Shown here: positions 21,945 through 33,000 of the stretch, piece after piece
Numbering within the stretch: position 1 is the stretch's first letter
Layout: each line of letters starts with the position of its first letter
DNA from: Gavia stellata
Lineage: Eukaryota; Chordata; Aves; Gaviiformes; Gaviidae
Assembly: GCF_030936135.1 (NCBI RefSeq)
Contig: NC_082617.1
Coordinates: forward strand, 572,501 to 636,500
Direction: 5' to 3'
DNA length: 64,000 nt
Position numbers and translations under genes: made by a program
Notes under the pieces: model-generated
What the model saw: the letters and a program-made list of their open reading frames with translations, nothing else
What the model was told of the DNA's origin: nothing
Database searches by the model: none

Positions 21945-22959
21945 CTACCATGTCCGAACAGGTCCCAGTTTTGAAAAATAACCGACGGGTCTTTTCCAGG
22001 ATCCCAGCTTCTGGGCCAGTACCCCTAGGGCAATATGCAATCTTTCATGCACAAATAATTTAAATGGTTTTTCCAAATTCGGAAGGCCTAGGGCTGGAGC
22101 ATTCATTAAAGCTTGTTTCAATTTCATAACTGCATTTCTGCACTCCTGAGTCCAGACAAGGAGGTTTCCCTCCCCTTGTACAGCTTTGTATAGGGGTTCG
22201 ACAGTGAGTGCAAAATTTATTATCCACAGGCGACACCATCCAGCCATTCCGGGAAATGCTCTGAGCTCTTGTTTCGATTTCGGTTCGGGAATCTGGCCAA
22301 TGGCCTCTTTTTCTCTCGGTTCCAAGACTACGCTGGCCCTGGGAAATTGTGTACCCCAAATCTGTTACTTCCTGCTGGGCGATCTGTGTCTTTTTCGGGG
22401 ACACCTTGTACCCTGCCAACCCCAAAAAGTTGAGGAGGTCTATTGTCATTTATATGGAATCTTTCTTGTCACTTGTTGCTGACACTATGTCTTCTACGTA
22501 CTCTGGCAAGGTGGTATTTTTATGCCTCTTTTGCCAGTCTTCTAATTCTTTGGCTAATTGATGTCCAAAGATCATGGGGCTATTCTTAAATCCTTGTGGT
22601 AATACTGTTCAGCACAAGTGAGTTTTTCTTCCGGTCTTAGGGCTTTCCCACTCAAAAGCGAAGAGTTCCTGACTCTCAGCTGCTAGCGGAAGGCAAAAGA
22701 ACGCATCTTTGAAGTCCAATACAGTAAACCGTTTGTGCGTTTCCTTCAGGGTGGTCAAGAGAGTATACGGGTTTGCCAGGTAAACGTCCTGCACGATTTG
22801 ATTTATAGCCCTTAAGTCCTGGACCAACCTATGCTCTTCTGAGTGCGGCTTTTTAATTGGCAAGATCTCGGAGTGTTGTATTCTGATTGACATTCTGTTA
22901 ATAATCCAAAATTTACAAATTGTTCTATTAACGGTTCTAATCCTTTTCTTGCTTCTGAT
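21945..22959 (-). pseudogene. Endogenous retroviral reverse transcriptase with mutated YVDD
   Basis: Fragments in several frames: fingers/palm (HRLVQDLRAINQI, FTVLDFKDAFF, 22893-22609), then the active-site region and thumb/connection (22449-21945, LRAFPGMAGWCRLWI). The catalytic motif reads YVED (complement of 22489-22500) instead of YVDD, so one metal-binding Asp is Glu. Several frameshifts and stops. Confidence 0.85.
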
Positions 22960-23509
22960 TTAATCGGGTACTGTATCCATCTTACCGGTCTGGCATCCGG
23001 TTTCAGCTGGGTGATTACCGTTTCTGCCGCTCGGGATCGTCCTGGTGCTCCTTGAAGCCCATACTAGAGGGGTTACAGCCTTTTCAGCTTCTTCTGGTAT
23101 TTCCTGTAACTTGGCTTCCTTCTGTAACATAAAAACTTGAGCATCCAAAGCTTTATTGTCAGGAATATGGATTTGGGTTTTTCCTTTTTCAAAAGTAATT
23201 TGTGCATTCAATTGACTTCATATGTCTCGTCCTAATTAGCGGCACAGGGCAATCTGGGATATAAAGAAATGGATGGGTTAACACCTTTTTCCCAATTGTA
23301 AACTTCAAAGGCTGGAAAAGTGGCCGATTTTCTTTCTGCCCCGTGGTACCAATAACTGATGTACTCTGATTACTCAAATTAGCCTTGCATGTATTCAATA
23401 CCAAATAAGTGGCCCCCGTATCTACTAAAAATTGTACTTTTTCATCCCCCAACTTTACTCTAACCAGGGGTTCTGTTGGGGAGGGTTCCGATTCCTCCCC
23501 CGGTTTCCC
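22960..23509 (-). pseudogene. Endogenous retroviral protease (frameshifted)
   Basis: Contains the aspartic protease motif VDTGAT and a following hydrophobic strand in 23452-23189. It shifts frame near 23215 and continues as a different frame to 22960. Upstream it is in frame with gag across one TGA. Confidence 0.8.
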
Positions 23510-23925
23510 TCAGTCTGAATCTATTGTCATCATGTTAGCAGCCTGATTTGGCATCTTCTCACGACCTTGTCTTCTTAACTGCAGGCACTCCCTTTTCCAG
23601 TGTCCTTTCTGTTTGCAGTAAGCACACTGATTTTTCTCCAACGGTATTCCGGCCCTTTTAGCTCCACCGGGAAACCTCCTCCCCTTTGGGCCTCGATAGC
23701 CCTGTCCTCTGAACGTACTAGTTTCCTGGGCTACGGCTACTGCCAGCATCCTGTTATCCTTAAACTTCTCCTTTGTCTGCTTTTCCTCTTCCACCTTTTC
23801 TCTGTTGTTAGACACTTTCCAGGCATTTTCTAAAATATAATCCAATGAGCGGGCATCTGCCCCCTCTAATTTTGTAATTTCCGTTTTATGTCTGCATTAG
23901 ATTGTCCCATAAAACTGTGGACCGA
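23510..23925 (-). pseudogene. Endogenous retroviral gag, capsid end and nucleocapsid (5' truncated)
   Basis: The frame includes the C-terminal capsid motif around NADIKRKLQ, a charged Lys/Glu-rich stretch, and one CCHC zinc knuckle (C-X2-C-X4-H-X4-C, CAYCKQKGHWKREC). It ends in TGA at 23512-23510, with protease continuing in the same frame. Everything upstream of capsid is absent, cut at the satellite boundary. Confidence 0.85.
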
Positions 23926-26394
23926 CGAGACAGGGCGGGAGTCCTGCACCGTTTGGAGTAACATTTGGAGGGAGTCCTGCACCGTTTGGAGTAACTTTTG
24001 GAGGGAGTCCTGCACCCGGGGGCTTTTCTGGAGCTCTGTACCCTTGGTCTTGTTTTGCAAGGGTGAGCGGCTTTTCTTTTTTTTTGGGTGCCCTTTCTGG
24101 TTTTGCTATTTTTTCGAATATAACAAAACCCGTTATTTCTGGAGTGCATCACCGCGCTGCCCCCCCCATGCCGTGGAGAGCATTGCCGCGCTGCCCAGCC
24201 CTGGAGGAGAGCATCACCATTCCACCTGCACCCCACAGAGGAGAGCATCACCAGTAGGGTTTTTTGGGACTCCTGCACCCTTTGAAGTATTTCTTGGGGA
24301 GCCCTGCACGCTTTGGAGTAATTTTTGGAGGGAGTCCTGCACAGCTTGGAGTATTTTGGGGGGAGTCCTGCACAGTTTGGAGTATTTTTTGGGGAGTTTT
24401 GCTGGTTTTTGGAATATTACAAAGCCCATTATTTCTGGAGTGCATTGCCACGACGACCCCCCATCTCGTGGAGAGCATCGCCGCGCCGGACCCCCCACCC
24501 GGAGGAGAGCATCAGAGAGCCGCCCCACCAGAGGTGAGTATCACCGCCCCGCCCCGCCCCGCAGGGGAGCATCACCATTTGGGTTTTTTGGGAGTCTTGC
24601 ATCATTTGGAGTACCTCTTGGGGAGTCCTACATGGTTTGGAGTAATTTTTTGGGAGTCCTGCACCATATGGAGTATCTTTTTGGGAGTCCTGCACCACAC
24701 GGAGTATCTTGTTGGGAGTCCTGCACCACATGGAATATTTTTTTGGGAGCCCTGCACCACATGGAATATTTTTTTGGGAGCCCTGCACCATATGGAATAT
24801 TTTTTTGGGAGCTCTGCTCCATTTGGAGTAATTTTTGGAGGGAGCCCTGCACCATTTGGAGTAATTTTTGGAGGGAGCCCTGCACCATTTGGAGTATTTT
24901 GGGGGAGCCCTCCCCCGTTTGGAGTTTTTCTTGGGGAGTCCTACACGCTTTGGAGTAATTTTTGGAGGGAGCCCTGCACCCTTTGGTGTATTTTTTTGAA
25001 GGCGTCCTGCAACCTGGGGCTTTTTTTGAGCTCTGTACCCTTGGTCTTGTTTTGCAAGGGTCACTGTTTTGTTTTTTGAGTGCCCTTTCTGGTTTTGCTT
25101 TCTTTTTGAATATTACAATACCTGTGATTTCTGGAGTGCATCACCGCACCGGCACCCCCATCCCGTGGAGAGGATCACCTCACCGTCCCCCCCACCCAGA
25201 GGAGAGCATCGCCGCGCCGCCCCGCCATGGCCCGGAGGAGAGTATCACCATTTGGGGTTTTTTGGGAGTCCTGCACCATTTGAAATATTTTTGGGGGAGT
25301 CCTGCACCCTTCGGAGTATTTCTTGGGGAGCCCTACACGATTTGGACTAATTTTTTGGGGAGTCCTGCACGGTTTGGACTGATTTTTTGGGGAGTCCTGC
25401 ATGGTTTGGAGCAATTTTTGGGGGGAGCCCTACGACGTTTGGAGTATTTTTGGAGGAAGTCCTGCAGCTTTTGGAGACTCTTTTGGAAGGAGTCCTGCAC
25501 CCTGGGGCTTTTTTTGAGCTCTGTACCCTTGGCCTTGTTTTGCAAGGGTCACCGTTCTGTTTTTTTGGTGCCCTTTCTGGTTTTGCTGTCTTTTGGAATA
25601 TTTCAAAACCCATTATTTCTGGAGTGCATCGCCACGACGACCCCCCATCCCGTGGAGAGCATCGCCTCGCCAGCCCGCCCACCCGGAGAAGAGCATTGGA
25701 GAGCCGCCCTGCCAGAGGTGAGTATCACCGCGCCGCCCCTCCCCGGAGGGGAGCATCACCATTTGGGTTTTTTGGGAGTCTTGTATCATTTGGAGTACCT
25801 CTTGGGGAGTCCTGCACCATTTGGAGTAAATTTTTGGGAGTCCTGCACGGTTTGGAGCAATTTTTTGGGGGAGTCCTGCACCATATTGAATATTTTTTCT
25901 GGGAGTCCTGCACCATATGGAATTTTTTTCTGGGAGTCCTGCACCGTATGTAATATTTTTTTTTGGAAGTCCTGCACCATATGGAATATTTTTTTCGGTG
26001 TCCTGCACCATTTGGAGTAATTTTTGGAGGGAGGCCTGCACCGTTTGGAGTATTTCGGGGGATCCTTCCCCTATTTAAATTTTTTCTTGGGGAGTCCTAC
26101 ACACTTTGGAGTAATTTTTGGAGGGAGCCCTGCACCCTTTGGTGTATTTTTTGGAAGGAGTCCTGCACCCTGGGGCTTTTTTTGAGCTCTGTACCCTTGG
26201 TCTTGTTTTGCAAGGGTCACCGTTTTGTTTTTGGGGTGCCCTTTCTGGATTTGCTTTTTTTTGGAATATTACAAAGCCCATTATTTCTGGAGTGCATCAC
26301 CGCGCCGGCCCCCCCACCCAGAGGACTGCATCGCTGCGCTGCCCCGCCAGAGGAGAGCATCGCCGCGCTGCCCCACCAGAGGAGAGCATTGCCG

Positions 26395-27320
26395 CGCTGC
26401 CCCGCCATGCCCCGGAGGAGAGTATCACCGTGACACGTGCACCGCCCTGGAGGAGTGCATCACCATTTGGGTTTTTTGGGAATCCTGCACGATTTGGAAT
26501 ATTTTTGGGGGAGTCCTGCACCCTTCGGAGTATTTCTTGTGGAGCCCTACAGAGTTTGGAGTAATTTTTCTGGGGGTCCTGCACCCTTGGGAGTAATTTC
26601 TTGGGAGTCCTGCACCATTTAGAGTATTTTTTTGAAGGAGTCCTGCACCCTGGGGCTTTTTTTGAGCTCTGTGCCCTTGGTCTTGTTTTGCAAGGGTCAC
26701 CGTTTTGTTTTTTGGGTGCCCCTTCTGGTTTTGCTATTTTTGGGAATATTACAAAGCCCATTATTTCTGGAGTGCATCACCACGATGACCCCCCGTGTCA
26801 TAGAGAGCATCGCCGCGCCGGCGCCCCCACCAAGAGGAGAGCATCGGAGAGCCGCCCCGCCAGAGGTGAGTATCACTGCGCCGCCCCTCCCCGGAGGGGA
26901 GCATCACCATTTGGGTTTTTGGGGAGTCTGGCATCATTTGGAGTATCTCTTGGGGAGTCCTGCACGGGTTGGAGTAATTTTTTGGGAGTCCTGCAGGGTT
27001 TGGTGTAATTCTTTGGGAGTCCTGCACCATATGGGATATTTTTTTCTGGGAGTCCTGCACCATATGGGATATTTTTTTCTGGGAGTCCTGCACCATATGA
27101 AATATTTTTTTCTCTGAGTCCTGCACCATATGGAATATTTTTTTGGGAGTGCTGCACCATTTGGAGTAATTTTTGGAGGGAGGCCTGCACCGTTTGGAGT
27201 ATTTCGGGGGATCCTTCCCCTGTTTGGAGTTTTTCTTGGGGAGTCCTACACGGTTTGAAATAATTTTTGGAGGGAGCCCTTCTCCCTTTGGTGTATTTTT
27301 TGGAAGGAGTCCTGCACCCT
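26395..27320 (+). repeat. Recently duplicated block inside the satellite, copy 1
   Basis: About 925 bp that recurs almost unchanged at 29092-30017 (offset about 2697 bp), including shared rare variants such as GTGCCCTTGG and a CACGATGACCCCCCGTGTCA segment. Only a few substitutions and one indel separate the two. Confidence 0.85.
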
Positions 27321-29091
27321 GGGGCTTTTTCTGAGCTCTGTACCCTTGGTCTTGTTTTGCAAGGGTCACTGTTTTGTTTTTTGGGTGCCCTTTCTGGATT
27401 TGCTTTTTTTTGGAATATTACAAAAACTGTGATTTCTGGAGTGCATCACCGCGCCAGCCCGCCCCGTCCCATGGAGAGGATCACCTCACCGGCCCCCCCA
27501 CCCAGAGGACTGCATCGCCACCCCGCCATGCCCCGGAGGAGAGTATCACCGTGCCACCTGCACCCCCCAGAGGAGAGCATCACCATTTGGGTTTTTTGGG
27601 AGTCCTGCACCATTTGGAATATTTTTTGGGGAGTCCTGCACCATACGGAATATTTTTTTGGGAGCCCTGCTCCATTTGGAGTAATTTTTTTGGGAGCCCT
27701 GCTCCATTTGGAGTAATTTTTGGAGGGAACCCCGCACCATTTGGAGTATTTTGGGGGAGCCTTCCCCCGTTTGGAGTTTCTCTTGTGGAGTCCTACATGC
27801 TTTGGAGTAATTTTTGGAGGGAGCCCTGCACCCTTTGGTGTATTTTTTGGAAGGCGTCCTGCACCCTGGGGCTTTTTTTGAGCTCTGTCCCCTTGGCCTT
27901 GTTTTGCAAGGGTCACTGTTTTGTTTTTTGGGTGCCCTTTCTGGTTTTGCTTTCTTTTTGAATATTACAAAACCTGTGATTTCTGGAGTGCATCACCGCG
28001 CCGGCACCCCCATCCCGTGGAGAGGATCACCTCACCGTCCCCCCCACCCAGAGGAGAGCATCGCCGCGCCGCCCCGCCATGGCCCGGAGGAGAGTATCAC
28101 CATTTGGGGTTTTTTGGGAGTCCTGCACCATTTGAAATATTTTTGGGGGAGCCCTGCACCCTTCGGAGTATTTCTTGCGGAGACCTACACAGTTTGGACT
28201 AATTTTTTGGGGAGTCCTGCACGGTTTGGAGCAATTTTTTGGGGAGTCCTGCATGGTTTGGAGCAATTTTTGGAGGGAGCCCTACGACATTTGGAGTATT
28301 TTTGGAGGAAGTCCGGCAGCTTTTGGAGACTTTTTTGGAAGGTGTCCCGCACCCTGGGGCTTTTTTTGAGCTCTGTACCCTTGGCCTTGTTTTGCAAGGG
28401 TCACCGTTTTGTTTTTTGGGTGCCCTTTCTGGATTTGCTGGGTTTTGGAATATTAAAAACCCCGTTATTTCTGGAGTGTATCGCCACGACGACCCCCCAT
28501 CTCGTGGAGAGCATCGCCGCGCTGGACCCCACCTGGTAGAGAGGATCACCGCACCGGCCCCCCCACCCCGAGGAGAGCATCGCAGAGCCGCCCCGCCAGA
28601 GGTGAGTATCACCGCCCCGCCCCGCCCCGCAGGGGAGCATCACCATTTGGGTTTTTGGGGAGTCTTGCATCATTTGGAGTATCTCTTGGGGAGTCCTAGA
28701 CGGTTTGGAGCAATTTTCTGGGAGTCCTGCACCATATGGAATATTTTTTGGGGAGTCCTGCACCATATGGAATATTTTTTTGGGAGTCCTGCTCCATTTG
28801 GAATATTTGTTTGGGAGTCCTGCTCCATTTGGAGGAATTTTTGGAGGGAGTCTTGCTCCATTTGGACTAGTTTTTCGAGGGAGCCCTGCACCTTTTGGTG
28901 TATTTTTAGGAAGGAGTCCTGCACCCTGGGGCTTTTTTTGAGCTCTGTACCCTTGGCCTTGTTTTGCAAGGGTCACCGTTTTGTTTTTTGGGTGCCCTTT
29001 CTGGTTTTGCTGGTTTTTGGAATATTACAAAACCTGTGATTTCTGGAGTGCATCACCGCGCTGCCCCCCCCACCCAGAGGAGAGCATCGCC

Positions 29092-30017
29092 GCGCCGCCC
29101 CGCCATGCCCCGGAGGAGAGTATCACCGTGACACGTGCACCGCCCTGGAGGAGTGCATCACCATTTGGGTTTTTTGGGAGTCCTGCACGATTTGGAATAT
29201 TTTTGGGGGAGTCCTGCACCCTTCGGAGTATTTCTTGTGGAGCCCTACAGAGTTTGGAGTAATTTTTCTGGGGGTCCTGCACCCTTGGGAGTAATTTCTT
29301 GGGAGTCCTGCACCATTTAGAGTATTTTTTTGAAGGAGTCCTGCACCCTGGGCTTTTTTTGAGCTCTGTGCCCTTGGTCTTGTTTTGCAAGGGTCACCGT
29401 TTTGTTTTTTGGGTGCCCCTTCTGGTTTTGCTATTTTTGGGAATATTACAAAGCCCATTATTTCTGGAGTGCATCACCACGATGACCCCCCGTGTCATGG
29501 AGAGCATCGCCGCGCCGGCGCCCCCACCAAGAGGAGAGCATCGGAGAGCCGCCCCGCCAGAGGTGAGTATCACTGCGCCGCCCCTCCCCGGAGGGGAGCA
29601 TCACCATTTGGGTTTTTGGGGAGTCTTGCATCATTTGGAGTATCTCTTGGGGAGTCCTGCACGGGTTGGAGTAATTTTTTGGGAGTCCTGCAGGGTTTGG
29701 TGTAATTCTTTGGGAGTCCTGCACCATATGGGATATTTTTTTCTGGGAGTCCTGCACCATATGGGATATTTTTTTCTGGGAGTCCTGCACCATATGAAAT
29801 ATTTTTTTCTCTGAGTCCTGCACCATATGGAATATTTTTTTGGGAGTCCTGCACCATTTGGAGTAATTTTTGGAGGGAGGCCTGCACCGTTTGGAGTATT
29901 TCGGGGGATCCTTCCCCTGTTTGGAGTTTTTCTTGGGGAGTCCTACACGGTTTGAAATAATTTTTGGAGGGAGCCCTTCTCCCTTTGGTGTATTTTTTGG
30001 AAGGAGTCCTGCACCCT
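29092..30017 (+). repeat. Recently duplicated block inside the satellite, copy 2
   Basis: Partner of 26395-27320. A neighbouring pair, about 25045-25540 and 27897-28400, has an offset of about 2852 bp, so the higher-order duplication was about 2.7-2.85 kb long with later indels. Confidence 0.85.
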
Positions 30018-33000
30018 GGGGCTTTTTTTGAGCTCTGTACCCTTGGCCTTGTTTTGCAAGGGTCACCGTTTTGTTTTTTGGGTGCCCTTTCTGGTTTTGC
30101 TGGTTTTTGGAATATTACAAAACCTGTGATTTCTGGAGTGCATCACCGCGCTGCCCCCCCCACCCAGAGGAGAGCATCGCCGCGCCGCCCCGCCATGCCC
30201 CGGAGGAGAGTATCACCGTGCCAACTGCACCCCCCGGAGGAGAGCATCACCATTTGGGGTTTTTTGGGAGTCCTGCACCATTTGGAATATTTTTGGGGGA
30301 GTCCTGCACCCTTTGGAGTATTTCTTGGGGAGCCCTACACGATTTGGACTAATTTTTTTGGGAGTCCTGCACGGTTTGGAGTAATTTTGGGGGGAGCCCT
30401 GCACCGTTTGGAGTAAATTTTTGGGGAGTCCTGCACGGTTTGGAGCAATTTTTGGAGGGAGCCCTACCACGTTTGGAGTATTTTTGGAGGAAGTCCTGCA
30501 GCTTTTGGAGACTTTTTTGGAAGGCGTCCTGCACCCTGGGGCTTTTTTTGAGCTCTGTACCCTTGGCCTTGTTTTGCAAGGGTGACCGTTTTGTTTTTTG
30601 GGTGCCCTTTCTGGATTTGATGTTTTTTGGAATATTACAAAGCCCGTTATTTCTGGAGTGCATCGCCACGACAACCCCCCATCTCGTGGAGAGCATCGCC
30701 GTGCCGGCCCCCCCACCCGGAGAAGAGCATCAGAGAGCCGCCCCGCCAGAGGTGAGTATCACCGCGCCGCCCCTCCCCGGAGGGGAGCATCACCATTTGG
30801 GTTTTTTGGGAGTCTTGCATCATTTGGAGTATCTCTTGGGGAGTCCTGCATGGTTTGGAGCAATTTTTTGGGGGAATCCTGAACCTTATGGAATATTTTT
30901 CTGGGAGACCTGCACCATACGTAATATTTTTTTTGGAAGTCCTGCACCATATAGAATATTTTTTTGGGAGTCCTGCACCATTTGGAGTAATTTTTGGAGG
31001 GAACACTGCACAGTTTGCAGTATTTTTTGGAAGGAGTCCCGCACCCTGGGGCTTTATTTGAGCTCTGTACCCTTGGTCTTGTTTTGCAAGGGTCACCGTT
31101 TTGTTTTTTGGGTGCCCTTTCTGGATTTGATGTTTTTTGGAATATTACAAAGCCCATTATTTCTGGAGTGCATCGCCACGACGACCCCCCATCTCGTGGA
31201 GAGCATCGCCGCACCGGCCCCCCCCACCCAGAGGAGAGCATCGCAGAGCCGCCCCGCCAGAGGTGAGTATCACCGCCCCGCCCCGCCCCGCAGGGGAGCA
31301 TCACCATTTGGGTTTTGTGGGAGTCTTGCATCATTTGGAGTACCTCTTGGGGAGTGCTGCACCATATGGAATATTTTTTTGGGAGTCCTGCACCATATGG
31401 AATATTTTTTTGGGAGTCCTGCACCATCTGGAGTAATTTCTGGAGGGAGCCCTGCATCGTTTGGAGTATTTTGGAGGGAGCCTTCCCCCGTTTGGAGTTT
31501 TTCCTGGGGAGTCCTGCACCGTTTAGAGTAATTTTTTGGGAGTCCTGCATGGTTCGGAGCAATTTTTTGGGGGAGTCCTCCACCTTATGTAATATTTTTT
31601 GGGGAGTCCTGCACCATATGTAATATTTTTTTGGGAGACCTGCACCATATGGAATATTTTTTTGGAGTCCTGCACCATTTGGAGTAATTTTTGGAGGGAA
31701 CCCTGCGCCGTTTGGTGGTTTTTTTGGAAGGAGTCCTGCACCCTGGGCCTTTTTTTGACCTCTGTAGCCTTGGTCTTGTTTTGCAAGGGTCACCATTTTG
31801 TTTTTTGGGTGCCCTTTCTGGATTTGCTGGTTTTTGGAATATTACAAAGCCCGTTATTTCTGGAGTGCATCGCCACGACGACCCCCCATCTCGTGGAGAG
31901 CATCACCGCGCCGGCCCCCCCTCCCAGAGGAGAGCATCGCAGAGCCGCCCCGCCAGAGATGACTATCACCGTGCCGCCCCTCCCCAGATAGGAACATCAC
32001 CATTTGGGTTTTTTGGGAGTCTTGCATCATTTGGAGTATCTCTTGAGGAGTTCTGCACGGTTTGGAGTAATTTTTTGGGAGTCCTGCACTATATGGAATA
32101 TTTTTGGGGGAGTCCTGCACCATATGTAATATTTTTTTGGGAGTCCTGCACCATTTGGAGTAATTTTTGGAGGGAACCCTGCACCATTTGGAGTATTTCG
32201 GGGGATCCTTCCCCCGTTTGGAGTTCTTCTTGGGGAGTCCTACACGGTTTGGAGTAATTTTTGGAGGGAGCCCTGCACCCTTTGGTGTATGTTTTGGAAG
32301 GAGTCCTGCACCCTGGGGCTTTTTTTGCGCTCTGTACCCTTGGTCTTGTTTTGCAAGGGTCACCGTTTTGTTTTTTGGGTGCCTTTTCTGGATTTGCTTT
32401 TTTTTGGAATATTACAAAACCTGTGATTTCTGGAATGCATCACCGCGCCGCCCCCCCCATCCCGTGGAGAGGATCACCGCGCCGGCCCCCCAACCCAGAG
32501 GAGAGCATCGCTGCGCCACCCCGCCATGCCCCGGAGGAGAGTATCACCATTCCACCTGCATCCCACAGATGAGAGCATCACCAGTAGGGTTTTTTGGGAG
32601 TCCGGCACCCTTTGGAGTATTTCTTGGGGAGCCCTACACACTTTGGAGTAATTTTCTGGGGAGTCCTGCACCCTTTGGAGTATTTCTTGGGCATCCTGCA
32701 CCATTTGGAGTATTTTTTTTGGAAGGAGTCCTGCACCCTGGGGCTTTTTTTGAACTCTGTGCCCTTGGTGTTGTTTTGCAAGCGTCACCGGTTTTTTTGG
32801 TTTTTCGGTGCCCTTTCCGGTTTTGCTATTTTTTGGAATATTACAAAACCCGTGATTTCTGGAGTGCATCACCGTGCCGGCCCCCCCACCTGGTGGAGAA
32901 CATCGCCGCCCCTGCCCCGCCAGAGGAGACCATCGTCGCGCTGCCCCGGAGGAGAGCATCACCATTCCGCCTGCACCACCCAGAGGAGATCATCACCGTT

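Larger units (their letters stand above)
17177..23925 (-). mobile_element. 5'-truncated gamma-type provirus with a nested LTR
   Basis: Reading right to left: C-terminal gag (capsid end and nucleocapsid), protease, RT, RNase H, integrase, env, polypurine tract, 3' LTR. The 5' LTR, leader, matrix and most of capsid are missing. The element is cut inside capsid near 23925, where the satellite array begins. Gag and protease share one frame separated by a single stop, and integrase and env overlap (20344-20440), both typical of gammaretroviral organisation. Multiple frameshifts and stops and a mutated RT active site make it defective. A separate solo LTR is inserted between env and the 3' LTR. Confidence 0.92.
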
